Assembly: GCA_014218235.1 (NCBI GenBank) | Contig: CM024766.1 | Span: 20,061,346-20,125,345 of the forward strand | Origin: Colocasia esculenta | Taxonomy: Eukaryota; Streptophyta; Magnoliopsida; Alismatales; Araceae | DNA length: 64,000 nt | Direction of reading: 5' to 3' | Shown here: piece by piece, positions 42,190 through 52,856 of the stretch | Numbering within the stretch: the stretch's first letter is position 1 | Layout of the letters: the number at the start of each line of letters is the position of its first letter | The notes under the pieces: generated by a model | What the model was told of the DNA's origin: nothing | Seen by the model: the letters and a program-made list of their open reading frames with translations, nothing else | The model's database searches: none | Made by a program: the position numbers and the translations under genes

Positions 42190-43820
42190 CAAAAGTTGTG
42201 GAATTTTTGAAAAAGATGAGAAGTAAAATCTTTATAATGATAAAAATAGTCCAAAATCAATTATTCAAGGATTTTTAATTTGTTAAAGATTTCATACCCA
42301 ATTTCTCATCATCATTCCTTTATAAATTCATTGGTTTGAGGGATATCATTCAAGATTTGATCATTAAAAAATTCTGAAGCATTTGGATGACAACTTTTTG
42401 AAATAAGGTCCTCTCTTCAGCAAAGATTATTCTTTTACACCTTACTAAACCAAAGTAATGTGTTTTCTTAGGATAAATGCAATTTGTATTGAAGTTAAAC
42501 ACCTTTAAGAGATTTGATTTAGGTATAAATTGTTCATTTGTTTGATTGATTTTTCTTTAAATTGAAGCAATAAGCATTCAAATGTAGTAAATCGTTTTCA
42601 CTCAAGTACACATGTTTTTTATACACCAGAGTCCCTGGTTACTAAAGATTTACCAATTATCGTGCCTCAAGGGATTAATGATAACCTTTTTACATGGAAA
42701 TACACATTTATCAGATACCAATATTTCCAGTTACTCAGTTAGCATGAAATTGAATATTTTGTTTTTATCCCTTAGAGCAGAGATAACACAACACCTCATG
42801 ACATGCATAGCTCTTCATTCTTTTTGTGAAGGTGTGTAGTTTCTCAGTGTGTATGCCATTGCTCTGCTAGAAAAACAATTTATTAATGAACATTAGGAGG
42901 TTGACACAACTTTAACCTTCATCAATCTCAAAAGAAATGTGTAAATTAAATACCAATTTAACATTTTTCAACTAAAGAAATCAACTTACCTTAGAAGTTC
43001 ATAAAATAAAAGAATATTGACTGGAGAAGTATGTTATGACAATTAAGAATTCATTCCCATGTTATTTTCAAAATAATTAATGAGCATTTCATGAATTACA
43101 TATTCATCAAATCATTGAATTAGATTTGGTTTGATGAGAGGAAAGAGTATTAAAACCTTTAGCGCACCCTGAATTATTGATTTTATCAAAAATAAAGAAA
43201 GTCCTTCAATCATAGAATTGTCAAGATAATCAAATGAAATGAATGTGAGTCAGATTGAATGATTTGAGAATACCATGGAAATGATGCTATAGCACATAAA
43301 CTATGAAAGACTCACTTATAAGTTATAACTGAAGAACAGAGATTTGGTGTCGACACTACACTAGTTGTGTGTCGACCTGACAGCATTGCAAAAACTCACA
43401 TTCTCTCAGCAAACCTGATCAATCCACAGTGGCTTATTCTGAAATACTCCAAGTTTAAATCTGATCGTCTTGAAACCATGTTTCAGAGCTCACTTTCACT
43501 TCTCAAGCAATAATACTCCCCCTCAACATGTGCATCAATGAACCAATATGACATTCAAATCATATACACTTAATTGTAGCATTCAACTTCAGCAAGCAAT
43601 TAATCAAACTCAAGCATGATTCAAATACAGCCACAAAACATATTTTTTTTAATTTTTAAAATTAATGATTCTTACACAAGGTAGATCATTGGTACTTGGC
43701 GGAGAATTTCCCTCAACACATAATGATAGTTTTCAGACAAGCATAACTTGTCCTTCCACTAATCACCATTTGATATACCACATAATCTTTGCATAAGAAA
43801 TCAAAATATTTTTCAGTTTT
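42190..43820 (-). other. 3' non-coding region of element D
   Basis: No gene. AT-rich, alignable by eye with 32880-34183 of element B (ACACCAGAGTCCCTGGTTAC near 42625; CTTGGCGGAGAATTTCC near 43697). One GTGTCGAC pair at 43347 and 43369 (22 bp) lies inside. B runs on into a polypurine tract and LTR; D instead runs into the word array and gene at 42180. Confidence 0.7.
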
Positions 43821-44345
43821 TTATTTTATTCCAAGTTCCCTTCTTAAAGATGTGAATCTATCTTTAGCCAAAGGTTTTGTGAAGATGTCTGCATTTTGTT
43901 TTTCAGTAGGGATGAATTCTAGTCCAGTGTTCTTGTTTGCAACTTCATCCCTAAGAAAATGATGCCTAATTTCAATGTGCTTTGTTCTGGAATGTTGAAT
44001 TGGATTTTTGAAAAGATTAATTGCACTAGTATTGTCACACATGATAGATGAACATCCAATATCAATATTATAGTCAAGTAATTGACTTTTAATCCACAAC
44101 ACTTGAGCTGCACAACTCCCTGCAACAACATATTCTGCTTCTACAGTGGAGAGTGCAATTGAGTGTTGCTTCGTGGATGCCCATGTTACCAAGCAATTTC
44201 CCAAGAATTGACAATATCCACCAGTACTCTTCCTATCAATTTTACACCCAGCATAATCAGCATCAGAATAACATCCAGCTGGATACCATAAACCCAATTC
44301 AGAAGTTCCACAGAGATATCTAAAAATTCTCTTAACTGTAAGCAA
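43821..44345 (-). pseudogene. Element D: RNase H
   Basis: A 174-residue frame: LTVKRIFRYLCGTSELGLWY, SDADYAGCKIDRKSTGGYCQ, TWASTKQHSIALSTVEAEYV, CDNTSAINLFKNPIQHSRTK, HIEIRHHFLRDEVANKN, and DIFTKPLAKDRFTSLRRELG, the usual copia polyprotein end. A short deletion removes residues before SDADYAG (relatives have about six more), but the frame is kept. Confidence 0.85.
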
Positions 44346-44349
44346 GTGA

Positions 44350-45268
44350 CTTTCCCTTGGACTAGACTGAAATCTAGTTCAAAGACATACACTGAATTGA
44401 ATATCTGGCCTACTTGCAGTAAGATATAAGAGAGATCCAATCATACCTCTATATTGCTTTGCATCAACCAATTTACCTTTTTCATCTTTATCCAATTTGA
44501 TGCTTGTGCTCATGGGAGTGGATGCTGGTTTGGCTTGTTCCAAATGAAATCTTTTGAGCCATTCTTTGACTTATTTAGATTGATTGATAAAGAATCCATC
44601 CTCAAGTGTTTGACCTTCAAAGTAAGAAAGAATTGTAATTCTCCCATAAGACTCATTTCAAATTCACTGTGCATGTGATTAGAAAATTCTTCACACAATG
44701 AAGGATTGGTGGAACCAAAAATAATATCATCCACATATACATGAACTACAATGATATGATTGTGGACTGATTTTGTAAAAAGTGTTTGATCCACCTTACC
44801 TCTGGAATAGTTCTTTCTAACCAAAAAACTACTCAATCTGTCATACCATGCTCTTGGAGCTTGTTTCAAGCCATAAAGAAATTTATGCAGTTTATAAACA
44901 TGGTTAGGTTTATCATGATCTTCAAATCAAGGAGGTTGAGCAACAAACACTTCCTCTTTAATGTAATCATTCAAAAAGGCAGTTTTCACATCCATTTGAA
45001 ACAATATGAAATTTCTGTAACATGCATATGCCAATAAAATTCTCACAGCTTCTAACCTAGCTACTGGTGCAAAGGACTCCTCAAAATCAACTCCAAATTC
45101 CTGATTATATTCTTTTGCAACCAGTCTAGCTTTATTTCTAACGACATTTCCTTCCTCATTCAATTTATTCCTAAAAACCCATCTAGTTCCAAATATTGAG
45201 ATTTCAGGATTTCTTGGAACTAGACTCCAAACATTATTTCTCTTGAATTGATTCAATTCATCATGCAT
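44350..45268 (-). pseudogene. Element D: reverse transcriptase, several breaks
   Basis: Frame 45268-44927: MHDELNQFKRNNVWSLVPRN, TRWVFRNKLNEEGNVVRNKA, FEESFAPVARLEAVRILLAY, QMDVKTAFLNDYIKEEVFVA. Frame 44869-44510: KQAPRAWYDRLSSFLVRKNY, catalytic VYVDDIIFGSTNPSLCEEFS. The stretch 44510-44350 keeps SRPDIQFSVYV-like sequence. Stops or frameshifts near 44925, 44880 and 44560-44600 separate the pieces. Confidence 0.83.
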
Positions 45269-45402
45269 TTATTCTACCCAAGAATTATCTTTTAAAGCTT
45301 CTTCAATATTTTTAGGTTCCACTTGAGATATGAAAGCCATTTGGTCTTGTTCAATAATATTTCTGAAATGAGACCTAGTATGAACCCTATCATTGACATT
45401 TC

Positions 45403-45973
45403 CTACAACATTCTCAAGTGGATGATCTTTGAAATATAAAAATTACCTATTGTTGTTGTACTTACCTGCTTTGGTGTCGACTCAATGTTCTGTTGTGTCG
45501 ACACAACTTCATGTTCATCAAGTTCTTCATTCTCCACTGATTGATCCAATTCCTGTACAAGAATGTCAGCATCTTCTTCTTGATTCCTACAAGAATCATG
45601 GTCAGTAGGTTTCTCATAATTTTCATCAAAGATGACAAGGGAAGTTTCCTCCACAGTTTTGATTCATAATTAAAAACCCTATATGACCTTGAATTCTTAG
45701 AATATCCTAGAAAAATGCCTACATTACTTTTCTTTTCAAATTTATCTAGATCATGCTATCATTGTTGTGAATGAAGACTCTACTTCCAAAGACTCTAAAA
45801 TATGCAATGTGAGGCATCTTACCTATCATAAGTTCATAGGAAGTTTTCTTAAGGACAGGTCTTACCATAACCCTGTTGAGAACATAGCAAGAGGAATTGA
45901 CAGCTTCTGCCCAAAATATCGTTGGAAGCTGACTATCAATCAACAAGGTTCTAGCCATCTCCACTAATGTCAT
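45403..45973 (-). pseudogene. Element D: integrase C-terminal part and acidic linker
   Basis: Frame 45973-45746: VEMARTLLIDSQLPTIFWAE, NSSCYVLNRVMVRPVLKKTS, FRVFGSRVFIHNN. Frame 45654-45403: linker with EVVSTQQNIESTPKQVSTTT. The VST codons contain GTGTCGAC words at 45474 and 45495, 21 bp apart, as in element B. A deletion/frameshift near 45755 separates the two. Confidence 0.8.
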
Positions 45974-46079
45974 ATTCTTCCTTTCAACAATTCCATTCTG
46001 TTCATGGGTCCTTGGAGAAGCAAATTTGTAATCAATTCCTTTATTCCTGTAAAAATAAAAAAATAAGTTATTGTCAAAT

Positions 46080-46900
46080 TCTCCTACATGATTAGTAAGA
46101 ATGGAGTAGATTTTATTTGTTTTTGCATTTTCAATTTATTGACAAGCTCTTTAAAGTTTTCCAATGTGTCACTCTTGTGAGATAGAAAATATACCCACGT
46201 AAACCTAGAGAAATCATCCACAATCACAAACCCAAATCTATGTCCACTAAGACTGAGTGTCCTAGTAGGACCAAATAAAATAATATGCAACAATTCAAAG
46301 GGTTTGGAAGTGATTAAGGGTGCAACAGATTTGAATGATTTCCTAGTATGTTTACCTTGGGCACATGCAGCACATACAATTGAATTTTTCTTTTTCTTCA
46401 TTTTTGGTAAACCATTCACAAGAGCATGTCTTAAAACTTTATTCAAAACATTTTCACTAGCATGACCTAACATTCGATGCCACAATTGGAATAGATCATG
46501 CTGGCTAGCAACTAGACAAAGATTTTCATGTTGATGATCATTTAGGTCAACTAGATAAACATTGTTAATCCTTTGACCAAGAAATTTTATTTTTCTAGAA
46601 TCCTTTTCAACAATTTCACATGATTTAGAATTAAAAACGACCTTAAGGCCTTTTGTCACAAAGTTGACTGATGCTTAGTAAATTATGATCAAGGCCTTCT
46701 ACAAGCAAAACATTCTCAATAGAGCTTGAAGGATTCTTACCAATTCTTCCAGTTCCAATGATTTGTCCTTTGTTTTTACCTCAAAAAATCACTTGTCCAC
46801 CATCTTTTTCAGTCAATGTGGAGAATTTGTCCCTATCTCCAGCCATATGTCTTGAACAGCCACTGTCAAGGTACCATTTGTCTTTCTTGTGGGCTGTAAC
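46080..46900 (-). pseudogene. Element D: protease and integrase core
   Basis: At about 46790-46880 the minus strand encodes KWYLDSGCSRHMAGDRDKFS (intact protease DSG). Frame 46659-46084 then covers GAG-pre-integrase (LWHRMLGHASENVLNKVLRH, CAACAQGKHTRKSF) and the integrase core (LFGPTRTLSLSGHRFG, VIVDDFSRFTWVYFLSHKSD). A one-base slip near 46660-46670 breaks the frame, and in HIILFGP the usual MDLFGP aspartate (first catalytic D) is lost. Confidence 0.82.
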
Positions 46901-46918
46901 ACATTCTTGCAAAAAGAT

Positions 46919-47796
46919 TTAGAAAGAAAATTTTGGTACACAAATTACTTTGGGTCCCATTAGTTGTCTCAACTCAACAGCAAGTTGTTTTGGAATCCAA
47001 ATATATTTTATTTTCCTTGAAATTATTTTTGATATGTATTTATCATCAGTGTGACCAGATTTCTTGCAGATTGTGCATGCCATGATTCTTTGTGGTGTGA
47101 AATTTTTGTTCTTTCTGATATGAGGATTAGATCCAACTAAAACGTTGTTATTGTTCTTTGGATATGAAGTTCGTCTAACACTGGATTTCAAATTTTGTTG
47201 ATTTTTACCTTGAACCCTTTCATGCTTGAATTGTGTTTTGGAGTTTTTGATTTGATTTTGATTTTTAGGTTTTGAGTTTACTTGTGCTTTTTCTTTGATG
47301 CTTTTTTCAGACTTACCATAGGAGGTACTTCCTTGAACAAATGAGGTTATCAGGGTTTGCTCAATTTTCTTCTTGTTCTCAGGCTAAAAATCTAAACCAT
47401 GTTTGATAATGTTCATCGAAACTCCTAAAATAGCATCTAGGTTTTCTTTGCCTTTGACAAATTTAGACAAGGTTTCTTTCTTGTCATTCAATTCTTTTTG
47501 GGGAGTTTTCAGTTCTTCCTGAATTACCTCTTTTTCTTTTTTGAGTTTTTCATTTTCAACTACCAAAAATTATTTTTCTTTTTTAGGGGACTGGCATCTT
47601 TCCTTAATGACATCAATCTGTTCATTCAAATATTGTCTTTCCTTTTTCATGTTAATAATTTCATCATTCAACAAATTTATTTGCTCAGATTCTTGTGGGT
47701 TATGCAATATGCTATTAATCTTCTTTTTGAAGATTTTATTTTCAGATTTCAGTTCACACGATTTTTCAAACAAAACAGCATATGCTTCCGCCCAAT
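46919..47796 (-). pseudogene. Element D: gag C-terminal coiled coil and linker
   Basis: Frames 47773-47570 and 47566-47384 encode a coiled coil (LKSENKIFKKKINSILHNPQ, MVVENEKLKKEKEVIQEEL). Frame 47191-46919 encodes the basic linker with CTICKKSGHTDDKY and the end LRQLMGPKVICVPK, which precedes protease. Cut at 47796 by the solo LTR; gag resumes at 49858. Confidence 0.78.
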
Positions 47797-47967
47797 TGAT
47801 GATCAGTCTGCTCTCATGTAAATTGATTACATATTTATCTTGGTGATTAACAAAACAAGTTCAAAGTCTATTAACATATTTTTCATGAGAATTAAGCACA
47901 GGAACAAGAACAAAGAAAAACAAGACAAATGGGTAAGCATTTTTTATACATAGCATTATTTTTTGTC

Positions 47968-48350
47968 TAAAGTAATTGCATAACGATTTCTGTGTAACTA
48001 TAACGATTTCCTTAGATTCGTTAAGTGTCTATGAATGCAAAGAAATCGATACCATAACGATTTGATAAAGTGATTGCATAACAATTTTGTGTAACTATAA
48101 CGATTTCCTTAGATTCGTTAAGTGTCTATGAATGCAAAGAAATCGATACCATAATGATTTGATAAGTGATCGCATAATGATTTCTTTAGAACTCGCAACG
48201 ACTTGCCCGCCGTAACGATTTCTTAAGTAATCACAACGACTTCTTTAGAACTCGCAACGACTCGCTCGCCGTAATGATTTCTTAAGTAATCATAACGACT
48301 TCTTTAGAACTTGCAACAACTTGTTTGAACTTTAATTTCTTTACAGAATC
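47968..48350. repeat. AACGATTT word array, first part (97-bp and 58-bp direct repeats)
   Basis: Between 47968 and 48160 a unit of about 97 bp (GTGTAACTATAACGATTTCC ... AAATCGATACC) occurs twice. Between 48180 and 48300 a unit of about 58 bp (AACTCGCAACGACT ... GCCGTAACGATTTCTTAAGT) occurs twice. All units are built from AACGATTT, AAATCGAT or AACGACTT. Confidence 0.75.
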
Positions 48351-48690
48351 ATAACGATTTGTACATCGTTTCCTTCATAGAAATATAAGGATTTGCACAT
48401 CGATTTCTTTACAGTATCATAACGATTTGTACATCATTTCCTTCATAGAAATATAACGATTTGCACATCGATTTCTTTACAGAATCATAACGATTTTTAC
48501 ATAGTTTCCTTCATAGAAATATAATGATTTGCACATCGATTTCTTTACATAATCATAACGATTTGTACATCGTTTCCTTCATAGAAATATAACGATTTGC
48601 ACATCGATTTCATTATGGAATCATAACGATTTGTACATCGTTTCCTTCATAGAAACACAACGGTTTGTGCATCGATTTCTTCATAACTTC
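48351..48690. repeat. 68-bp minisatellite of AACGATTT words, about five units
   Basis: ATAACGATTT starts at 48351, 48419, 48487, 48555 and 48623, exactly 68 bp apart. Each unit has two 34-bp halves, one with AACGATTTGTACATCGTT (palindromic) and one with AACGATTTGCACATCGAT. Some copies have lost the CpG (TTTTTACATAG near 48493). Confidence 0.85.
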
Positions 48691-49177
48691 ACAACGTCTA
48701 GTACAACGATTTCATAAGTCATGCAAATAACGATTTCACAGAAAACATCGATTTGTTTTCTAATTTCATTGAAAAGTCAAATATCTTCCTGAATATCTTT
48801 TTGACTGCTGTGCATTTATGAAGACTGAACGTATCTGCATGCATGCATACAATATTTTCCATTTTCGTATTACTCTGGTAATATCTTTTGTAACTACAAA
48901 ATGGGTTTACTGTTTTGATAAATAACATTGACTGACAACTAGTGACAGCTTAGCTGTCTACTTTTTAAGCTCATAAATGTGTGCAGGTCACTGACAACAT
49001 ATCGTGATACAACGTTGGACCATGTTGAAGCCAAAGGACATCTGAGGAGATCCTATCTCTTTGCGTGCACAAATGGATAACAGACTGTTGACTGGAAGCT
49101 TCCAAGTGTCAAGCAGTCTAACGTAAACAAATGCTTAGAGACAACAGACTTCTCAACGTTCGAATTTGAAATGAACG

Positions 49178-49185
49178 TATATATA
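49178..49185 (+). promoter_or_regulatory. TATA box of the solo LTR
   Basis: TATATATA in the context AACGTATATATAGAAG, about 440 bp after the word arrays, followed by a CT-rich stretch. Confidence 0.55.
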
Positions 49186-49857
49186 GAAGATAGAAGCTCC
49201 AGAAGAAAAATAACAAGAAAGACACAACGTTGTTCTCTAGTCTTCTGCGAGTTGTGAACTGAGCCAAGCTTCATTCGATTAGACTAGCTCTTTTTGCTCT
49301 CCGCTTTGCCTGTACATCCTGAGAGAGAGCTGTTTTGGTTCTGAGAGTGTGCCTTGATTGTAGATCATCTTCTCTCAGTCCCCTGCTTCAGATCTTGCAT
49401 TGTATTAGCTTGATCTAGGGGCATCATTTTCTTGATCGTATTTCTTGCGGTTGTTCCCTTCTGTAAGAAGGAAGACCTGGTGGGATCCAGGGTGTGTTTA
49501 CCTTCGTGTTGAAGGAGGACCTGGTGGTATCCAGGGGGTTGTAATTCCCTTCAGGTTGAAGGAAGACCAGCTGTGGTTGGGTGTAAGGGTCCATAAGGGG
49601 GACAATACCCTTGATAGTGAAATCCTGAGAAATTGCTCAGGGACTGGACGTAGGACTCCTAGGGAAAGGAGGTCCGAACCAGGATAATTTCTTGTGTTGT
49701 GTGATTGCCTATTGCGTATTTGTTATTTTATCCTCACTAACTCTAACGACCATCGAAGTGTGTTTGTGTGACTGTTTTTGTAATCAGGTTTTCAAGTACT
49801 TAATATTTTTTTAAGTATCCCATTCACCCCCCCTCTGGGCTATCTAGCTGGGCAACA

Positions 49858-50081
49858 CCAAGCATCAGTTGTGAAATCTTCAAAAGAAGAACTTACCTCA
49901 CTGTTTTCTCCATGTCTAGCCATAAGACATGTCACTTCTTCCTCATCAGATCGACTTTCTTCCTGCTCTTCATCATCCTCATCAATCCATACGGCCAGCA
50001 TTGCTCTTGTCTTCTTAAGCATTCGATTCTTAAATTTTTTCTTCAGATCAGGACACTCCCCTCTCATCTGTCCTGGTTTCC
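49858..50081 (-). pseudogene. Element D: gag segment with half of the zinc knuckle
   Basis: The minus-strand frame gives RKPGQMRGECPDLKKKFKNR, then RAMLAVWIDEDDEEQEESRS and DEEEVTCLMARHGENSEVSS. The knuckle histidine is replaced by glutamine (GQM for GHM), and its N-terminal cysteines lie across the insertion at 50082-50872. It runs into the solo LTR on the left. Confidence 0.8.
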
Positions 50082-50641
50082 TGGTTGCAAACGAACCAAT
50101 ACACTCGACAAGTAGCTCGAAACTCGGCTTGATAAAAACTCGATTCGGCTCATTTATTAGATAAACAAGTCGAGCTTGAACAAAAATATAAGCTCGATTC
50201 ATAAACGAGTAGAGCTTGAATAGAGATATGCTCGACTCGAATAAGTTCGCGAACAGCTCGTTAAGATACTCGATAATATGCTCATTAAAATACTCGATTA
50301 GTTACTCGTTAATATACTCAGATTATATTAATTTCTTATTATAAATATGAAAATATGAGCCGAGTATGAGCAAATGTCTACTCGGCTTGTCTAAGCTCGT
50401 TTCATAAACGAGCAGAGTATGAGCAAATGTCTACTCGGCTCGTTTAAACTCGTAAACAAATTCGTTTAATTTTTTAATTATAAAATTTACAAATATAGTT
50501 AAATATTTTAAACATTATACTAAAATAATTAAACAAGTAACCTATGAAGGATCTTGGGGTATGACCTTGAAATAAGATAAATTTGGGTCTTATAAACAAT
50601 TAGGTTTTTACTTGTAAATTGAATTAGGCTTAAATATATAC

Positions 50642-50682
<41 letters not shown>

Positions 50683-50872
50683 CTTGCAAATTCAATTGGG
50701 CTCGTTAAGATACTCGTTAAGAGCTCGAACTTGAGAGTATTTAAATGAACCAAGCTTGAACAACCATTTTCAATACTCGATAAAGCTCGAGCTCGACTCG
50801 AGCTCGATTAAAAATTAACGAACAGAGCTTGAGCAGCATAATACTCGGCTCGACTCGACTCGTTTGCAGCCA
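50082..50872. mobile_element. Foldback/MITE-like DNA element with 13-bp inverted ends
   Basis: Left end TGGTTGCAAACGA (50082-50094); right end TCGTTTGCAGCCA (50860-50872) is its inverted copy with one mismatch. The interior is AT-rich with many AGCTCGA, CTCGGCT and CTCGTT words in both orientations and a TA microsatellite. No transposase is encoded. Rejoining CCTG and CATTC restores the gag sequence of element B, so little or no target duplication is visible. The superfamily is not identified. Confidence 0.65.
50639..50681. repeat. TA microsatellite
   Basis: About 19 TA dinucleotides inside the foldback element. Confidence 0.95.
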
Positions 50873-51756
50873 TTCAAATAATGTCAGTTTTTTTGTTTGT
50901 TTCCATCTTTTTATTAAAATCATCTTCTTTGAAAAATCATTTTTGATGAAAGGTTTGAACTTACCTTTCCCTTTCTTTCTCAAGAACTTTTTGAATTGCG
51001 TTGTCAGTAAGGCCAATTCTTCTTCATCCATTTCATCAGAAGACTCATCATTTTCATCAGATTGGTCAACAACAATTTTTGAACTAGATGAAGCTTTTAA
51101 AGCAATAGGTTTCTTAGATGAAATTACAGATGCATTTCTTTTGAACTAGATGAAGCTTTTAAAGCAAGCTTTTCATCTAATTGCATGGTTGACAAGTTCT
51201 TTGAATCTTCAATTATTGTGGCCTTTGTATGCCAAGCTGAAGGAAGTGACCTAAGAACCTTCCTAACAAGATCACTATTTGAATAATCCTTTCCTAAGCC
51301 TCGAAGACCATTCACAATGAGCATAAATCTGGCAAACATCTCAGAGATAGTCTCATCACTCTTCATTCTAAACATTTCATACTCTGAGACTAAGATACTT
51401 CCCTTGATTTCTCTTACCTCAGAGGTTCCCTCATAGATGAGTTGGAGCTTATCCCACATCTCCTTAGTAGACTTACATGAAGATACTCTGGAGTACTCTT
51501 TGGGGTGAATGGCACACTGCATCATGTTCATGGCACTCCAGTTGAGGGTGGATTTCTTGATTTGATCCTTGGTCCATAGATCTTCATCTTCAGGGAGTTC
51601 AGCAGGTCCCTTGTCAACAATCTTCCAGAGCTCATAGTGTTGAGCTCTTAAGAACACCTGCATCCTGTTTTTCCAATAGGCATAATCAGATCCATCGAAA
51701 AAAAGAGGCCTAGAAACTGAATGACCTTCAGCCATGAATCCCTTGGTGATTGCCAT
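50873..51756 (-). pseudogene. Element D: gag N-terminal (UBN2) domain
   Basis: Frame 51756-51124: FMAEGHSVSRPLFFDGSDYA, YWKNRMQVFLRAQHYELWKI, NMMQCAIHPKEYSRVSSCKS, TKEMWDKLQLIYEGTSEVRE, FARFMLIVNGLRGLGKDYSN, LVRKVLRSLPSAWHTKATII. Near 51130-51170 a segment LKASSSSKE is repeated and the LIGSLMTYEINLKRN portion is missing, a small deletion with duplication. Frame 51031-50741 continues DEEELALLTTQFKKFLRKKG. Protein closest to the gag of element B. Confidence 0.85.
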
Positions 51757-51808
51757 AGCAACAGACTCTTGATCGCTAGATCAAACACTTAAAGTGCAAT
51801 GAGAACCC

Positions 51809-51820
51809 GCTCTGAAACCA
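51809..51820 (-). other. Primer-binding site of element D
   Basis: GCTCTGAAACCA, one base from the reverse complement of TGGTATCAGAGC. Confidence 0.8.
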
Positions 51821-51827
51821 AATGAAA

Positions 51828-52856
51828 TATTCCAAAAAAATTGCTATGAAGAAATCTAGAAGAGGGGGGGGGTTGAATAGATTTCTCCTTCCTCTGGATT
51901 TTAAAAATCACTTGATTAAACTCTTTGAGAGATTGAATTATGACTTAAATCTAAAGCTCACTTACAATTCTGAACAATTCAGACAGGTTAGATGGTGAAA
52001 TACTAATGAGCCTATTAAGCATCTAGCGCAAAAGACAATCAAACCATAGAGACAAGAAGATTTAGGGTGGTTCGGATTACACAATCGTGTATCCTACATC
52101 CACCATCCACACACACACAATTGTGGCTTATCTTGCCAGTTCAGAAAAGACACAAAACACCAAACACACTCTGAGATGCAGAGATCTCAGATCTAACCAC
52201 ACACACAAGAGATTGAGCACACGGATTGCACCAACCTCACAAAACACACACAATAGAGTAAGTTTGAAGTAAAGAACCAGACTAAACAATTGAATTCCAA
52301 GTTGCAGATGTCTGGTTCGAATCTCCCTATTTCTGCTTCAAGATGGGAGATCAGCTCTTCGGCTTTAGCTCCAGGCAAAGAAGGCTCTGAAGACTGGAAA
52401 TCCTTCTTGAGATGGATCATCCAAGATGCTTGAAGGTTCAATTCCTTCAGATCTGGAAGTAATTCTCTAGGAGAAGCCCTCTACTGAAATCGCCTAGAAA
52501 CCTCTGGAGATGGAAGATCTGATGTGTGTTACGCCCAAATCAAGTGGATAAGGGATATTTATAGTCCCATGTGTCCACAAGATCTCTTGGGATTGGGAGG
52601 CACAAAAATTCCCGCTCAAAATTCCTCAATCAAAACCATCTACGTGTTCCTACATTTCAGATCTAGAAAATTATCCGAAGTGTGTCGACACCACACAAGC
52701 ATGTGTCGACACACAATGCACTGGCTTGAAACTGGGCTTCTGGGACAGTGGGTGAGTGTCGACACACAGGGGTCCTGTGTCGACACCACTGGGCTTTGTC
52801 TTCAAGAACATATGTATGAATCATATTGAACATCATAAAAAACAAGAGATCCAACA
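51828..52856 (-). repeat. 5' LTR of element D (1029 bp)
   Basis: Aligned with the element B LTR. The first bases read TATTCC where B has TGTTGC, so the terminal TG is mutated. It ends GAGATCCAACA like B. Contains the TATA box (minus strand CTATAAATATCC, 52556-52565), the hairpin-like CTGAGAT..ATCTCAG near 52171-52191 and word pairs at 52682-52784. Confidence 0.88.
52682..52784. repeat. GTGTCGAC word pairs in LTR D (21-bp pairs, 74-bp period)
   Basis: Starts: 52682 and 52703; 52756 and 52777. Pairs are 21 bp apart, with first words 74 bp apart and a 53-bp gap between 52703 and 52756. Same numbers as in B and C. Confidence 0.9.

Larger units (their letters stand above)
47797..49857 (+). mobile_element. 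Solo LTR of another copia-like element inside gag of D
   Basis: A 2061-bp sequence starting TGATGATCAG and ending GGGCAACA, flanked by CCAAT (47792-47796) and CCAAG (49858-49862), a 5-bp duplication with one mismatch. The gag of D is continuous on either side compared with B (CAATCATCAGTTGT at 38148-38160). No internal region is present, as expected after recombination between two LTRs. The CATTCACCCCCCCTCTGG run near the right end is typical of copia U5 and gives plus orientation. It carries AACGATTT word arrays (47968-48735) and a TATA box at 49178. Confidence 0.85.
40565..52856 (-). mobile_element. Copia element D (Sirevirus-like), fragmented, with an extra gene in the env position
   Basis: Minus-strand order: 5' LTR 51828-52856, primer site 51809-51820, gag 46919-51756 (split by a foldback element and a solo LTR), protease/integrase 45403-46900, RT 44350-45268, RNase H 43821-44345, 3' non-coding 42190-43820, then a Transposase_32-like gene 40565-41867. 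No 3' LTR of D is found: the 5' LTR of B abuts the end of the extra gene. The left boundary is therefore uncertain, and inclusion of the extra gene in D is an inference from orientation and position. Confidence 0.7.

Noticed and set aside
49445..49687. Small gene at 49445-49687
   Set aside because: It is in the transcribed part of the solo LTR and built of degenerate GGACCTGGTGG repeats.
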